Shown one piece after another: positions 16,101 through 26,689 of a stretch of DNA of 64,000 bases. The DNA is from Aptenodytes patagonicus (Eukaryota > Chordata > Aves > Sphenisciformes > Spheniscidae), in the NCBI RefSeq assembly GCF_965638725.1, contig NC_134951.1, forward strand, positions 29,891,746-29,955,745, read 5' to 3'. Made by a program: the position numbers and the translations under genes. Each line of letters opens with the position of its first letter. Position 1 is the first letter of the stretch. The notes beneath the pieces were generated by a model, which worked only from the letters and a program-made list of their open reading frames with translations, was not told the DNA's origin and searched no databases.

Positions 16101-19100
16101 TGTGTATTTCCAAATGTCTGCTGAAGGTTTTGATCACTGGATTGTAAGAAATATCAGAATTTACTAATCCAATAACCCTGCAGAATGCTTATTTAAGAGG
16201 AGAAGAACAAAAGGAGTATTATTCTCATGCTCAATTCAAAACAATATCAAACGTGATCTTTCTGACAGTATGCTTCAGTATAGTGCAGAAGTCAGTACGG
16301 CAACAGAGTTCACAAGAAGATGCTGCAGGGCAGAGATCTTACTAGGTAAATTCTTTTCATCTAAGAATATTGCTAAATACTCAATATTTTTATTGAGAAC
16401 ATAAATAAGTTTAAGAAATTATAATGTCCATGTAGGAGCTCTAAGGGGGGGGGGGGGGGGGGGGGGGAAGGAAGAGACACAAAAATCAGGATTTAGGCAT
16501 TGAAACACCTTTCCACAGTATTCAAGGGAGTCAGTAACATTATTATCTCACTCATCCACTCCAAAGGGAGTCATACACCACCTCTGTCATACAACAGATT
16601 GCGTACAACAGACACGAGCAGCAAAGGCACAGGATAGCATCAGACAGGACCGTAACAGCTAAAACCAGGATGTTCTTGATAAATATTTTAAATCAAAGTT
16701 CTTTTGTAAGAAGCCATTTCGTAAAGCTACTTTAAAGTACTGAAGAAAAGGACATTGGATTTTTTTTGTGCAATTACTGCTTTGATAACCCCTATGTTTT
16801 TATTTTAAAAAGGTTCCAACTGGCTGCAGAATCACTGATATGATATTCATACCTAGACTAATTCAGAAAAAACTTGAGAGTAGTGCTAGCATCTCTACTT
16901 GATTCAAGTAGAGCATGAGCTTGTCAGCTGAGTAGGCATCAAAGATCCTGAGCAGACTATTCCATCCTCACAGACTCTGTAACCATATTTCCTCCTTTTT
17001 TGGAGAATGGTAAAGCCTATGTAATAGAAAATATGTAAAGAAATTCCTTGCCACGAGTGGACTCAGACGGGGCTTTATACTTGGCACCTATTCATTTCAC
17101 TCTTCTGTTCTTTGCCTCAGCTTTTTTAGGCTATGACAGAAAACACACGTTCACTATAAAATTGATGGTGGCTCCTTCAACCTTAAACTGAGATAAAATG
17201 CAAGGTGAAATGATATCATAATTCCTAAGTTCTTGTTTACTGTTGATGTTCTAAATGCTGTGGATCCTGGCTTTCTTTAACAGGCTTAGCAGGGTTTAAG
17301 GTCTCACTAACAGTATCCAAAAGAAGGCTGCCTTGCTCCAAATTGGACCAGAACAGTCTTGCAGCCCTCCTATTATCATAGTTACTACAGCGGAAAGTGG
17401 TTAACAAGTGCAAGCTAGAACAATGCTATGAAGGCTTGAGAAATATGAAGTCTAACTATTGTGCAACAAAATAAGGAGCCTGAGAATTTGACTAATCAGC
17501 GACTGAGTAACAGACTAATGAGCAAGATGTCTGTTTTCCATCAAAAACCTAACAAGGGTCTACTCAAGATATCAGTGGTAGCAGATGGAAGAGGTTGCAC
17601 GCACGAAGAAGTGATCAAATACTGCTTTGAGAAACATCTGTAACATGGACAGAACACATGGTGCTGCTAATGATAGCCACTTGTATATGTGCTTAGCATA
17701 TGAATGAAGTACCTAGCCAATTAGAAAATGTGTGGCTTCCATCAGATAGAAACTGGTTAAGATGCATGATACAATATAAAAAAAGAAATTATTAAATACA
17801 TACAGAGCTTCCTTCAACTCTTTGAATTTAGGCTGCTGGACTCCTTGCATTGTGTGATCATGGGCATATAGCTACACCGGCTGCACATATTTGCCTGTAC
17901 ATAGAAAACCACACGACAAATCTACTGTCAGCTCCAATTTTGTTTCTCTGTAAGGCTGAATGAATTTGGTCGCTGCACAAGAAGGGCTCAGAAAAAGACT
18001 CTGAAGCATTCATTGTGTGACCATGGATGAGCAGCTGATCCCTGAAGAACTGAAAACACACCAGGTTCCAGGAGAGTACATAAGCCCTAGTATAACGATA
18101 GTGGGACAGCGACTTGTGGGAGAGGCAGACCTTGAAGTAACAGCCAGCATCTATCTTACCTACCTTAGAGGCGTCCTCCCCTTATCAGCAATAATCAGCA
18201 ATGAAATCCTTGCATTACCAAAGTAAGCTTCACCTTTTGCTTCTATAACATTGTGCTTGCAAACCTGATGCTAAACCAAAATTGCATTCCAGACTCTTAT
18301 AATTTCCCTTATCCTTCATGAGTCAAAGTCTAGTGCAGAATAGTCACTGTATCTAATAGCTTGAACTGTTAATATATTTATCATGCTGTCTACAGTGTGT
18401 ATCCACAGGATGACTATGTCCTATTTCACAGCAGCCTCTTCAGTATAAAGATCTTGAAGGTAGAGATCTAACTGGGCATAAGTCATGAGCAAGATTTCAA
18501 GATACTCAAGATATGTGGTAAGCGAGGCCATTAAATGTACTTTAAAGTTCTTCTGAACATTCCATATTTTAGCATTATCAGTCCCAGTAATTAGAAGAAA
18601 GAGCGTTTGGCTTGGACCAACTGAGGAAAGCAAAGCACACGAGAAGTGAAGGCCAGGAGAGTAAAAAGGAAGCTCCAAGAGAATCAAGTACTACCTTCTA
18701 AAATTCACATGCTCAACTTGTCAGCTGTAAAATAACAGAATCATAGAATCATTAAGGTTGGAAAACACCTCTAAGATCATCGAGTCCAACCGTCAACCCA
18801 ACACCACCATGCCCACTAAACCATGCCACTAAGTGCCTCATCTACACGTCTTTTAAATACCTCCAGGGATGGGGACTCAACCACTTCCCTGGGCAGCCTC
18901 TTCCAATGTTCAACCACTCTTTCAGTAAAGACATTTTTCCTCACATCCAATCTAAACCTCCCCTGGCACAACTTGAGGCCATTTCCTCTCATCCTATCAC
19001 TAGTTACTTGGGAGAAGAGACCAACACCCCCCTCGCTACAACCTCCTTTCAGGTAGTTGTAGAGAGCAGTAAGGTCTCTCCTGAGCCTCCTCTTCTCCAG

Positions 19101-22100
19101 GCTCAACAACCCCAGTTCCCTCAGCCGCTCCTCAGAAGACTTATTCTCCAGACCCTTCACCAGCCTCGTTGCCCTTCTCTGGACACGCTCCAGCACCTCA
19201 ATGTCCTTCTTGTAGTGAGGGGCCCAAAACTGAACACAGTATTCGTGGTGCGGCCTCACCAGTGCCGAGTACAGGGGCACGATCACTTCCCTCCTCCTGC
19301 TGGCCACACTCTTTCTGATACAGGCCAGGATGCCATTGGCCTTCTTGGCCACCTGGGCACACTGCCGGCTCATGTTCAGCCGGCTGTCGACCAACACCCC
19401 CAGGTCCTTTTCCAACAGGCAGCTTTGCAGCCACTCTTCCCCAAGCCTGTACCGCTGCATGGGGTTGTTGTGGCCGAAGTGCAGGACCCGGCACTTGGCC
19501 TTGTTGAATCTCATACAGTTGGCCTCGGCCCATCGATCCAGCCTGTCCAGGTCCCTCTGCAGAGCCTTCCTACCCTCGAGCAGATCAACACTCCCGCCCA
19601 ACTTGGTGTCGTCTGCAAACTTACTGAGGGTGCACTCGATCCCCTCGTCCAGATCATCGATAAAGATATTGAACAAGAACGGCCCCAAAACTGAGCCCTG
19701 GGGAACACCGCTCGTGACCGGCCGCCAACTGGATTGAACTCCATTCACCACAACTCTCTGGGCCCGGCCGTCCAGCCAGTTTTTTACCCAGCGCAGAGTA
19801 CACCTGTCTAAGCCGTGAGCCGCCAGCTTCTCTAGGAGAATGCTGTGGGAGACAGTGTCAAAGGCCTTACTGAAGTCCAGGTAGACCACAGCCACAGCCT
19901 TTCCCTCATCCACTAGGCGGGTCCCTGGTCATAGAAGGAGATCAGGTTGGTCAAGCAGGACCTGCCTCTCATGAACCCGTGCTGGCTGGGCCTGATCCCC
20001 TGGTTGTCCCGCACATGCCTTGTGAGCACCCTCAAGATGAACCGCTCCATAATCTTCCCTGGCACCGAGGTCAGGCTGACAGGCCTGTAGTTCCCCGGAT
20101 CCTCCTTCTGGCCCTTCTTGTAGATGGGCATCACCTTGGCAAGCCTCCAGTCATCCGGGACCTCCCCCGTTAACCAGGACTGCTGATAAATGATGGAGAG
20201 TGGCTTGGCGAGCTTCTCTGCCAGCTCCCTCAGCACCCTCGGGTGGATCCCATCCGGCCCCATAGACTTGTGAGCATCCAGGTGGCGTAGCAGGTCATTG
20301 ACTGCTTCCTCTTGGATTATGGGGGGTTTATCCCTGTCTTCCAGCTCGGGGGGCTGAATACCCTGAGGACAACTGGTCTGCCTATTAAAGACTGAGGCAA
20401 AGAAGGCATTAAGTACCTCAGCCTTTTCCTCATCCTCGGTGACAATGTTCCCCCCCGCATCCAATAAAGGATGGAGATTCTCCTTGGCTTTTTGTCATTA
20501 ATATATTTGTAAAAACATTTTTTGTTGTCTTTAACGACAGCAGCCAGATTGCGTTCTAGCTGGGCTTTTGCCTTTCTCATTTCCTCTCTGCACGACCTAA
20601 CGAGATCCCTGTACTCTTCTTGAGTCGCCTGCCCTTTCTTCCACAAGTGGTAAACTCTCCTTTTTTTCCCCGAGTCCCAGCAAGAGCTCCCCGTTCAGCC
20701 AGGCCGGTCGTCTTCCCCGCCCGTTCTTCTTAGGGCATATGGGGACAGCCTGCTCCTGCGCCTTTAAGACTTCCTTCTTGAAGATCGTCCAGCCTTCCTG
20801 GACCCCTCTGCCCTTCAGGACTGTCTCCCAAGGGACTCTCTCAACCAGCGTCCTGAACAGGCCAAAGTCCGCCCTCCGGAAGTCCATGGTTGCGGTTTTG
20901 CTGCCCTCCCCCCGCAATGATCTATTTCCACATGAGGATAGAAAGAAATGGGAAAAGAATTATCTTTCTCTGAAGAAATGGTAACCATCAATTACAAGTG
21001 ACAACCAGAAATATTAAAAAAAACCCAAAACAACCAAACCCAAAACACCCCACAACCCTATTAGCTGCAAAAACGATTATGAAATATAAAAAGGTCAGAG
21101 GGCTATACCACCCTGAAACAGCACGGCATAACTATTATTTTATCTCTAAATAAGGTAATTTTTCTAAGATTTTATAGCATAGTGATATATTTTTCCCAGC
21201 CATCAGGTAATTAGTTTGACAAGAACTGAATGATGGAATCTTTGCCAAGTCGTTCATCTCTCTCATGTCAAAAAACAAAAAGGAAAGATTTTCACAACCA
21301 TTGTTAAATTATATGCAAAGAAAGCCTAAGTATGCAATTTGTAACTGGCTATACCTTTATATAACTGAATAATATAGTTTGTATTTTATGAAGTAAATAC
21401 ACTTTCCTTATTACTCCATTGTATTAACGTGTTCAAGGCAGTCTGTACTAGCAAGAGAACTGTTGTGCCTAATAAACTATCTTTGTAGGATGACTGGTGG
21501 ATTTTTTTTTCCCTGGGATTAATTTCTAAGTGCCTCAGCCATAGTTTTTGGAACATTTACAAATATATGTCTTACAGAAGTAAGAAAACACTTTGAGGGA
21601 AAAATATAATTTTGCATTTGATTGTCTGAATGGCTACATTCTGTGCAGTTTCTGCACAGATATTTGTCTCATTTTGTTCTATGTTTTTTAAAGGGTGCTA
21701 CTGAGCATCCTGCATAAAGTGACACTTAACTAAGGCAAGGATCTTACATGAAGGGGAAAAACATTTAAGAACTGAAAAAGGTGAACTAAAAACACTTTGC
21801 ATACACATGAAATAACTAAAATTCTTAACACAGAGATAGGAAACTATCTTGGAGATGTGCAGACCAAAAAAACCCCCCAAAACAACTGCCAAATAACAAA
21901 CATGGTATTTTCACCTCTATAGTAGGCCTTAGTTATTGCATCAAATTCTTCTTGACCCGCAGTGTCCCATAACATTAGCCTGACATCTTCATCATTAACT
22001 CTGAAATAAATGACACGGTTTTGTAATCAATACAATGAAGAGCAGCAATTCAAAACAACTGACACGGGAATATTTCTATGTCTACAATATAAGAGTAATT

Positions 22101-22985
22101 CAGTTCAAATTTAACTTCATTTAAATATTGATAACGGTTCACCTCTGTATCATGCTATGGCAGTAGTCCCTCAATTACATTACATGCTCTTTCCTGACAA
22201 TCCATATTACATTTTCCTCTTCCTTTCCTCCTCTTCCTCTGCATTTCCCTCTATGAGGCAAAATAATATAGACTTCAAAACAAAACTTAGGTGCCTGAAT
22301 AACGGTCCTTTTGTCTTTTTAATCAGCTTATAAAATTTATAGAATTTTCTTACTTCTCATTACCACAGTATCTGCCATTTTATCGAACATAATTAGGTAT
22401 TATCTGCTTATATTACATAAAGAGACTAAATCTATAGCATATTTAATTTTTTTTCCACAGTCATTTTAATCTATATTGGCTAATAAATTTGTGTAATCAT
22501 TTTATCATAAGGACTTCCACTTCCTGCACAAGAAATTAAAAAAAAAAAAAAAAAATCAACAGGTGGTAGAATACAAAGAAAACTTGTCAAAAAGCTTAGT
22601 ACGACAGAGGTTCCAAATTTTATTTTGCTTTTGATTTATAATTCTAAATCTTGTATGGAAAATAGTGATGTAATTTTAGCCCACTATGCAAGAGAGAAAA
22701 CAACTCCCTTTACTGTGCTTTGGAGACAGCAGGCCTTGTTTCAAGCCTTTGTAAATCTTAAAATTACAACAGAACAAAGAAATAGAGGGAAAGATAAAAA
22801 TCAGTAGTATGGCATCTGTTTAATACATACTGGATTTGTCTTTCCAGGAAATCTACACCAATAGTTTTCTTGTAGTCTTTTGTAAAAATCCCCTTGCAAT
22901 ATCGCTGAATCATACTGGACTTTCCAACAGCTCCATTTCCTACTACCACCACCTTGATGGCCACCTCCATGTCTTCTTCCAGCAT
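10003..22985 (-). CDS. RAB23: RAB23, Ras-related small GTPase Rab-23 (complete, six coding exons)
   Basis: RAB23 is a Rab GTPase that restrains Hedgehog signalling and acts in ciliary membrane traffic; human loss causes Carpenter syndrome. Coding exons, in order of translation, are 22985-22831, 22000-21915, 14162-14006, 12485-12403, 11106-11014 and 10142-10003. They total 714 nt, or 237 codons plus TAG, the same length as human RAB23. Every junction is GT-AG and keeps the frame. Visible motifs are the P-loop GNGAVGKS (16-23), switch I threonine T41, DTAGQE (64-69, catalytic Q68), NKID (121-124) and SVK (151-153, the G5 loop). The protein ends in CSIP, a CaaX-type prenylation site. The start is the ATG reading [11 protein letters not shown], as in other vertebrates. 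Transcription should begin in the CpG island at 24.36-25.13 kb. Confidence 0.97.
10143..11013 (-). other. RAB23: RAB23 intron between coding exons 5 and 6
   Basis: An 871-bp AT-rich GT-AG intron. No repeat, RNA gene or additional exon was recognised. Confidence 0.85.
11014..11106 (-). CDS. RAB23: RAB23 coding exon 5 (residues 161-192)
   Basis: A 93-bp exon from the acceptor CATTCCAG to the donor ATTG|GTATGT. It encodes the last GTPase-fold helix, [15 protein letters not shown], and the start of the variable tail ([15 protein letters not shown]). Confidence 0.96.
11107..12402 (-). other. RAB23: RAB23 intron between coding exons 4 and 5
   Basis: A 1,296-bp AT-rich GT-AG intron. Short frames occur but none resembles a known protein; no mobile element was recognised. 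Confidence 0.85.
12403..12485 (-). CDS. RAB23: RAB23 coding exon 4 (residues 133-161)
   Basis: An 83-bp exon between the acceptor TGTGCAG and the donor GAAG|GTACGA. It encodes [20 protein letters not shown] then EDLNVTE. SVK (151-153) is the G5 loop, in the place of the usual SAK. Confidence 0.96.
12486..14005 (-). other. RAB23: RAB23 intron between coding exons 3 and 4
   Basis: A 1,520-bp AT-rich GT-AG intron with several A- and T-runs. No mobile element or exon was recognised. Confidence 0.85.
14006..14162 (-). CDS. RAB23: RAB23 coding exon 3 (residues 81-133)
   Basis: A 157-bp exon from the acceptor TTTTTAG to the donor AGAA|GTAGGA. It encodes [16 protein letters not shown] and the guanine-binding NKID motif in [16 protein letters not shown]. 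The stretch [13 protein letters not shown] is the most divergent part compared with the human sequence as I recall it. Confidence 0.96.
15250..15600 (-). mobile_element. Possible very old CR1/L3-type LINE remnant
   Basis: The plus strand around 15509-15600 reads TTTGCATTTGTCAATGCTGA followed by sequence like the region just 5' of the RT-derived 3' part in old CR1/L3 elements. Homology is short and degraded, boundaries are guesses, and no coding frame survives. It could be chance similarity. Confidence 0.3.
16445..16467. repeat. G23 homopolymer
   Basis: Twenty-three consecutive G on the plus strand, in the large RAB23 intron. On the RAB23 transcript strand it is a C run. Exact length is likely unreliable in any assembly. 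Confidence 0.9.
18816..19913 (-). pseudogene. CR1 ORF2 reverse transcriptase, C-terminal half (remnant)
   Basis: An open frame of 365 codons. It shows RT motif A in [11 protein letters not shown], motif B in [11 protein letters not shown] and the catalytic FADD box ([10 protein letters not shown]), then the CR1 C-terminal region ([20 protein letters not shown] and on). The N-terminal half of ORF2 is in another frame because of a single-base shift just after FYDQ. It ends at about the usual CR1 C-terminus. It derives from a LINE and is not a host gene. Confidence 0.92.
19913..20464 (-). pseudogene. CR1 ORF2 reverse transcriptase, N-terminal part (remnant)
   Basis: An open frame of 183 codons in a different frame from the RT core. 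It contains [33 protein letters not shown] and NYRPVSLTS, the conserved N-terminal RT motifs of CR1. It reads out of frame near 19913 after ISFYDQ. Upstream of 20464 the element continues in other frames. Confidence 0.9.
20473..20917 (-). pseudogene. CR1 ORF2 linker between endonuclease and RT (remnant)
   Basis: Two short frames cover this part. One reads [20 protein letters not shown] and the other [20 protein letters not shown] with [12 protein letters not shown], both typical of the CR1 region 5' of the RT. They are separated by frameshifts near 20680 and 20480. The element ends shortly after this by 5' truncation. Confidence 0.85.
21915..22000 (-). CDS. RAB23: RAB23 coding exon 2 (residues 52-81)
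   Basis: An 86-bp exon between the acceptor TTTCAG and the donor GAG|GTGAAA. It encodes [20 protein letters not shown] then AITKAYYR, which is switch II with the catalytic glutamine Q68. Phases match both neighbouring exons. Confidence 0.96.
22001..22830 (-). other. RAB23: RAB23 intron between coding exons 1 and 2
   Basis: An 830-bp GT-AG intron with an A18 run at 22538-22555. No mobile element or exon was recognised. Confidence 0.85.
22538..22555. repeat. A18 homopolymer
   Basis: Eighteen consecutive A on the plus strand, within a RAB23 intron, without an adjacent recognisable retroposon. Confidence 0.9.
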
Positions 22986-23032
22986 CTTTGCAGCCCAAGT
23001 GACTCTCTAGCTTATTCAGTAAACTATCAATT
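22831..23032 (-). CDS. RAB23: RAB23 first coding exon (5' UTR end plus residues 1-52)
   Basis: On the minus strand the acceptor TTTACAG lies just upstream at 23033, 47 bases of 5' UTR follow, and the ATG is at 22985. The exon ends before the donor GTATGT (22830-22829) in the middle of the Q52 codon. It carries the P-loop GNGAVGKSS and the effector loop KKTIGVDF. The presence of an acceptor upstream of the ATG shows that at least one non-coding exon precedes this one. Confidence 0.95.
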
Positions 23033-24682
23033 CTGTAAACAAAGTAAATAGCTATGTTCATAAAAATCCTGTGAATAGAAAGCAAGAGGAAATACGATCA
23101 CACATTAGGATTCACAAAGACTGTACAATTTATTTTCAGCTCTGCTCCAGACTGCTTAAGTGACCTCGGGCAAGTTATTTAGCCAGTCTGTACTTTGATT
23201 TGCCACTTATTAATTGGAAATTAATATAACTATTCATAAAAAATATCCTTCCACTGTATGAATGTATTGTCATATGTTGATTATGTTCCTGATGCTCCAC
23301 TGCTAACATATACAAGATGCTCAACTGATCAACCTAGCACGCAGCATGAGTCTGAAGCATGGCAACTTCTAACTTCAGCCACTGATCTCTTATACCCAGT
23401 TCAGATACCGTCACCTAACACCAACACTGATACTTTGAAGGCATAAACCTATATCGTTCTGTAATTATATCCCTTACTCCAGTTCTTATGAACTCGTTTA
23501 AATTTGTCTTTCTGAGGAAGTAGATAAAAATCATAATCAAATAAGTTTGTGCACTCATTCATTTAATTTTTGGCATGTGAATCAAAACACTAAACATATC
23601 TATGTAATTGGGTAATTCTGAAGATTATGCATTTTCCAAAGGTCTTTTTTTAAACAAGAAACTGAATAATCCAACTGTCTTAAAACTTTAAAATATTTAA
23701 ACTTTTAGATAATTTACCTTATCAATACACAAGTTAATTACATTTTAAAAGTCTGTATCATATTACGTGTGACCATAATCTCACATTGCACGGCCACTGC
23801 AGGGGAGCCACCTAATTTCTCTCTGATTTAGTTTTGCCCATGTACACCGTACATTAACTAGGGACAAAGCCAAGTTGCTGGAGTACAAGGACAAAGTTCA
23901 CAGCACAAGCAGTTACAGCGGACACAGAGAATTTTATATAAACTAAAATTCCAATGTGCAAAAATGGAAAATAATTTATTGGGCTTACTGTAAAGATATT
24001 TCATTCAAGTTTTGGTGGGTGGTTTTTATGAGGAAGAAACGGAGGCGTGCATAAAAGCTAAGTTTCCCTCACATTTTGCTGTGCCGGGATATCACCACAG
24101 TAACACTTCGCATCTGCAGAGCAGCAAATTTCCTCCCCAAGAGGTAAATAACCCTCCTTTCAAAGGAGGAGAAAATACACCTATTTTAAAGACTTTGCTC
24201 ATCACCACACACACGCACCCGGTGCTGGAAGAGCTAGGCTACCCGATACCCTCCCTCCGGCTCACCCAGGCAGATAATGCTTCTGGATTGCCTTTGGTTG
24301 CCTTGAACATCCGTATACATACATTTTTATCGGGTATTCGGCAAGCACCGCTAAAACGGCCGCTAGGTCGGCCCCCAGGAATCCGGATGGCCATTTTAAG
24401 CTCGGCGGAGACAGCCGTTCGGTGGCCTCCGCGCAAGAGGCTGCCCGTGGCCACCTCCCGGCCCTGCCCGGGAGGCGCCGCCGCCGCGGCCACGCTGAGG
24501 GCGGAGGCTTGGCCGGCCGCCCCGGCCCCCCTCCCGCGGCCCCGGCCCCTCCGACGCCCGCCCCGCCGCCTCCCCAGCCCCGCTCCCCGCCAGCCCGCCC
24601 GGCCCGGCAGCACCCTTCCGCTTCGGGGCGTCTCCAGCCGCCGCCGGGGCCCCGATTCCCGCCCGCCCGCGGCCCCTCTCAC
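23033..24682 (-). other. RAB23: RAB23 first intron (5' UTR intron), inferred
   Basis: An acceptor at 23033 upstream of the RAB23 ATG requires an upstream exon, and the CpG island begins about 1.3 kb further on. The AT-rich part (23.0-24.3 kb) shows no gene or repeat. The upper boundary is inferred from a good donor (TTG|GTGAGA on minus) at 24682-24681. Confidence 0.55.
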
Positions 24683-25130
24683 CAACCCCTTGCAGGAGCG
24701 AGGCGGGCGGCGCTCCCTCAGAGGGCACGGCGGCGGCTCCACCTCAGCGGCGGCGAGAGAGGAAGGCAGGGAAGGGGAGAAGGAGGGAAGGCGAGAGGAA
24801 ACCGCTCGCTGGGGCCGACCCAACCCGGACGCACATCCCGGCTCCCCCGCCCGGAAACGCCGTCAGGACCGGGGGCGCCGCTCGGGGAGGCGCCCGCCCG
24901 CTGCCTCCGCCCCCGCGGCGGCGGCACCCGGCTGGGGCGGCGCGGCGGGGCGGCGGGAGGCGGCCGGGGCTCTCGTCGGGGACCGGACGGGCGCGGGCAG
25001 GCGCGGGGGTGGAGGCTGGCCGGGAGCCCCTCCCGCGGGCTTTGGCTTCGGGGACATTGGCCGCCCGAGTCGGGGGAGAAGCGAGGGAGAGGTGGCGGAA
25101 AGGATTTGCCTGCCTGGTTGTGAGAGGTTT
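24360..25130 (-). promoter_or_regulatory. RAB23: CpG island / RAB23 promoter
   Basis: A sharply bounded, very GC-rich and CpG-dense block in an AT-rich neighbourhood, directly upstream of RAB23. A CCAAT box on the minus strand is at 25060-25056. A YY1-like AAAATGGCC on minus is near 24396-24388, inside the transcribed side. Two minus-strand donor-like sites are visible: TTG|GTGAGA at 24682 and GATGAG|GTGAGG near 25231. Long open frames on both strands here (up to 428 codons) are GC-driven and not genes. No TATA box was seen, as is usual for such promoters. It could also drive an antisense transcript towards PRIM2. Confidence 0.8.
24683..25050 (-). other. RAB23: Candidate non-coding exon 1 of RAB23
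   Basis: This is the interval between the minus-strand CCAAT box and the donor TTG|GTGAGA at 24682. Splicing from it to 23032 would give a standard 5' UTR. The transcription start is not visible in the sequence, and the alternative donor near 25231 is equally good in consensus. Confidence 0.35.
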
Positions 25131-26689
25131 TCGTCTGGGTTCCTGAGCAAAGATCCGGGCAAGGCTGATCTTCCCGGCCCCCAGGTGCATTCATCCCTGC
25201 CTCGCTCCCTACCCGGCGGCCTTTCTTCCTCACCTCATCTTCCATGGGAGACAAAACTCTGTGTGACCATCCACGGGCTTTCCTCAGGCTATCGCTGACG
25301 GCAGCTGCCGTTCCTGTGGGTAGTACCCGTTTTTTTTGACCAAGGTGTGACCAGGTCTCAGCCCATCACTGTGGCACATGGTCTGGCAGCTCCCACACTT
25401 TATATAAAACAGAATATGATAGGTTTTAGCATAATTGTAGACACGATAGTCTTAAGATTTGAAGATGTTCCATTTGGGGTTTTTTAAGTTAGACTGATAA
25501 AAGATGCCCCCTGCCTTAAAATCTCTTTTCTCTTTTCATATTGGGAGGCACATCTTGTTGGCTGGGGTGGCTGCTCTCAGTGCCCCCCCAGCACTCCTGC
25601 TACTCAAGTATGGCCTAGTAACACGTGGGTATTACTGACTTCGGGTTGCTGAAAACTGCTTTGCACAACTGAGGCCTCTATCCCTGTCCCATGCTTCCCA
25701 AGGCTACATCTTCACTCTAGGGTCAATTGGTGTTGCCTGTGTCTAAATAAATAATGTTTTGGATTAGTGCATTTTGCAGCTACACCTCAAAAGAATAGTT
25801 AAATTTTACGCATGGTTTTTATTCTGAAATTTATGCTTTCATTTTGTTAATGCTGACCCCAGCTGCTAGTCTCGGAGTCCGTCTGATGCCAGGGCTTGTG
25901 TGTGCCAAAAGGCCTTGAATTAGAGAGCCCTCCCTCTAATTAACTCTAAGAGAAATTTGTTACCTGCCTAATACCAAAGTAATTATGTCAGAAATGCTCC
26001 TTATTGTACTTCCCAGGTTTCATCATGGGAGACATGAGGTGCATGGCTGGGATTCACCTCACCTAATACTTATATTGCAAACATTCATATGGTATGGTTC
26101 ACCTTCAGATGGCTGTCAAGTAGCCCAGGTGAACCGCTCCCTCAGTTCCCTCCATTGACTGGAAAGGGAGCCTGTGGCCACAGCTATGTAAGATTAGAGG
26201 AGACATATCCTATCCTAAGTGCCCTAATTTAGGCAGTAAGTTAGTGACTGCTGTACATAATTGTAGTTTTTAATTTTCTGTTCTTTAAATTCCATATATT
26301 GCGTAATGCTTTTATGAAGTGTAAGACTAGAACATGTACTGTGACCTGTCTGTCATACTGGCATTTCTTTGTGAAACCCCAACAATTCAGTGAGGCTAAA
26401 CCGTTCCAGCATGTCTTACGGGTATATTGAGAGCAATTCAGGAAATTTTTCTTATCATGTCCCACAAAGGAAAGAGAAGAATGGAGGAACTGATACATTC
26501 ACAGATTTCAAGGCTTCAGCATATATGTGATTTGATGACTTGTGATGAGATCAGCCAGCAGTGTGACTTGTTTGCAACTAAAAAATTGCATCTCTTTTCA
26601 ATTTGTCTAAATTAAAACTCCAGTCACTGGATCGTACTACATCTTTTCACGGAGATTGACTAGCACCTACTCTTGGATATCTTTTCCAT
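25131..26689. other. Intergenic, no feature recognised
   Basis: AT-balanced sequence upstream of the RAB23 CpG island. The first 150 bases continue the GC-rich flank and hold a donor-like site near 25231 on minus. No gene, RNA or repeat was recognised in the rest. Confidence 0.6.

Larger units (their letters stand above)
18737..20925 (-). mobile_element. CR1 LINE, 5'-truncated, about 2.2 kb
   Basis: A non-LTR retrotransposon of the avian CR1 family. Its 3' end lies at the low coordinate (CAGAATCATAGAATCATTAA on plus, the CR1 tail read in reverse), and it is truncated near 20925. Read on the minus strand it carries the region linking endonuclease to reverse transcriptase and most of the RT domain. 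Three shifts break the frame, near 19913, about 20480 and about 20680, so it is dead. It sits in a RAB23 intron in the sense orientation. Insertion-site duplications were not found. Confidence 0.95.
14163..21914 (-). other. RAB23: RAB23 large intron between coding exons 2 and 3
   Basis: A 7.75-kb intron, the longest in the gene. It contains a possible very old CR1 remnant near 15.25-15.6 kb, a G23 run at 16445-16467, and a 2.2-kb CR1 LINE at 18737-20925 inserted in the same orientation as RAB23. The rest is AT-rich sequence with no recognisable gene. Confidence 0.85.

Noticed and set aside
18906-19694. A 262-codon plus-strand frame
   Set aside because: It is the antisense shadow of the CR1 reverse transcriptase on the minus strand.
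22801-23085. A 94-codon minus-strand frame over the RAB23 first coding exon
   Set aside because: It is the +1 frame shadow; the RAB23 frame with the P-loop is the real one.
24012-25298. A 428-codon plus-strand frame and several long minus-strand frames over the RAB23 CpG island
   Set aside because: They are rich in P, R, A and G because of CpG-dense DNA, overlap on both strands, and match no known protein. The island is explained as the RAB23 promoter.
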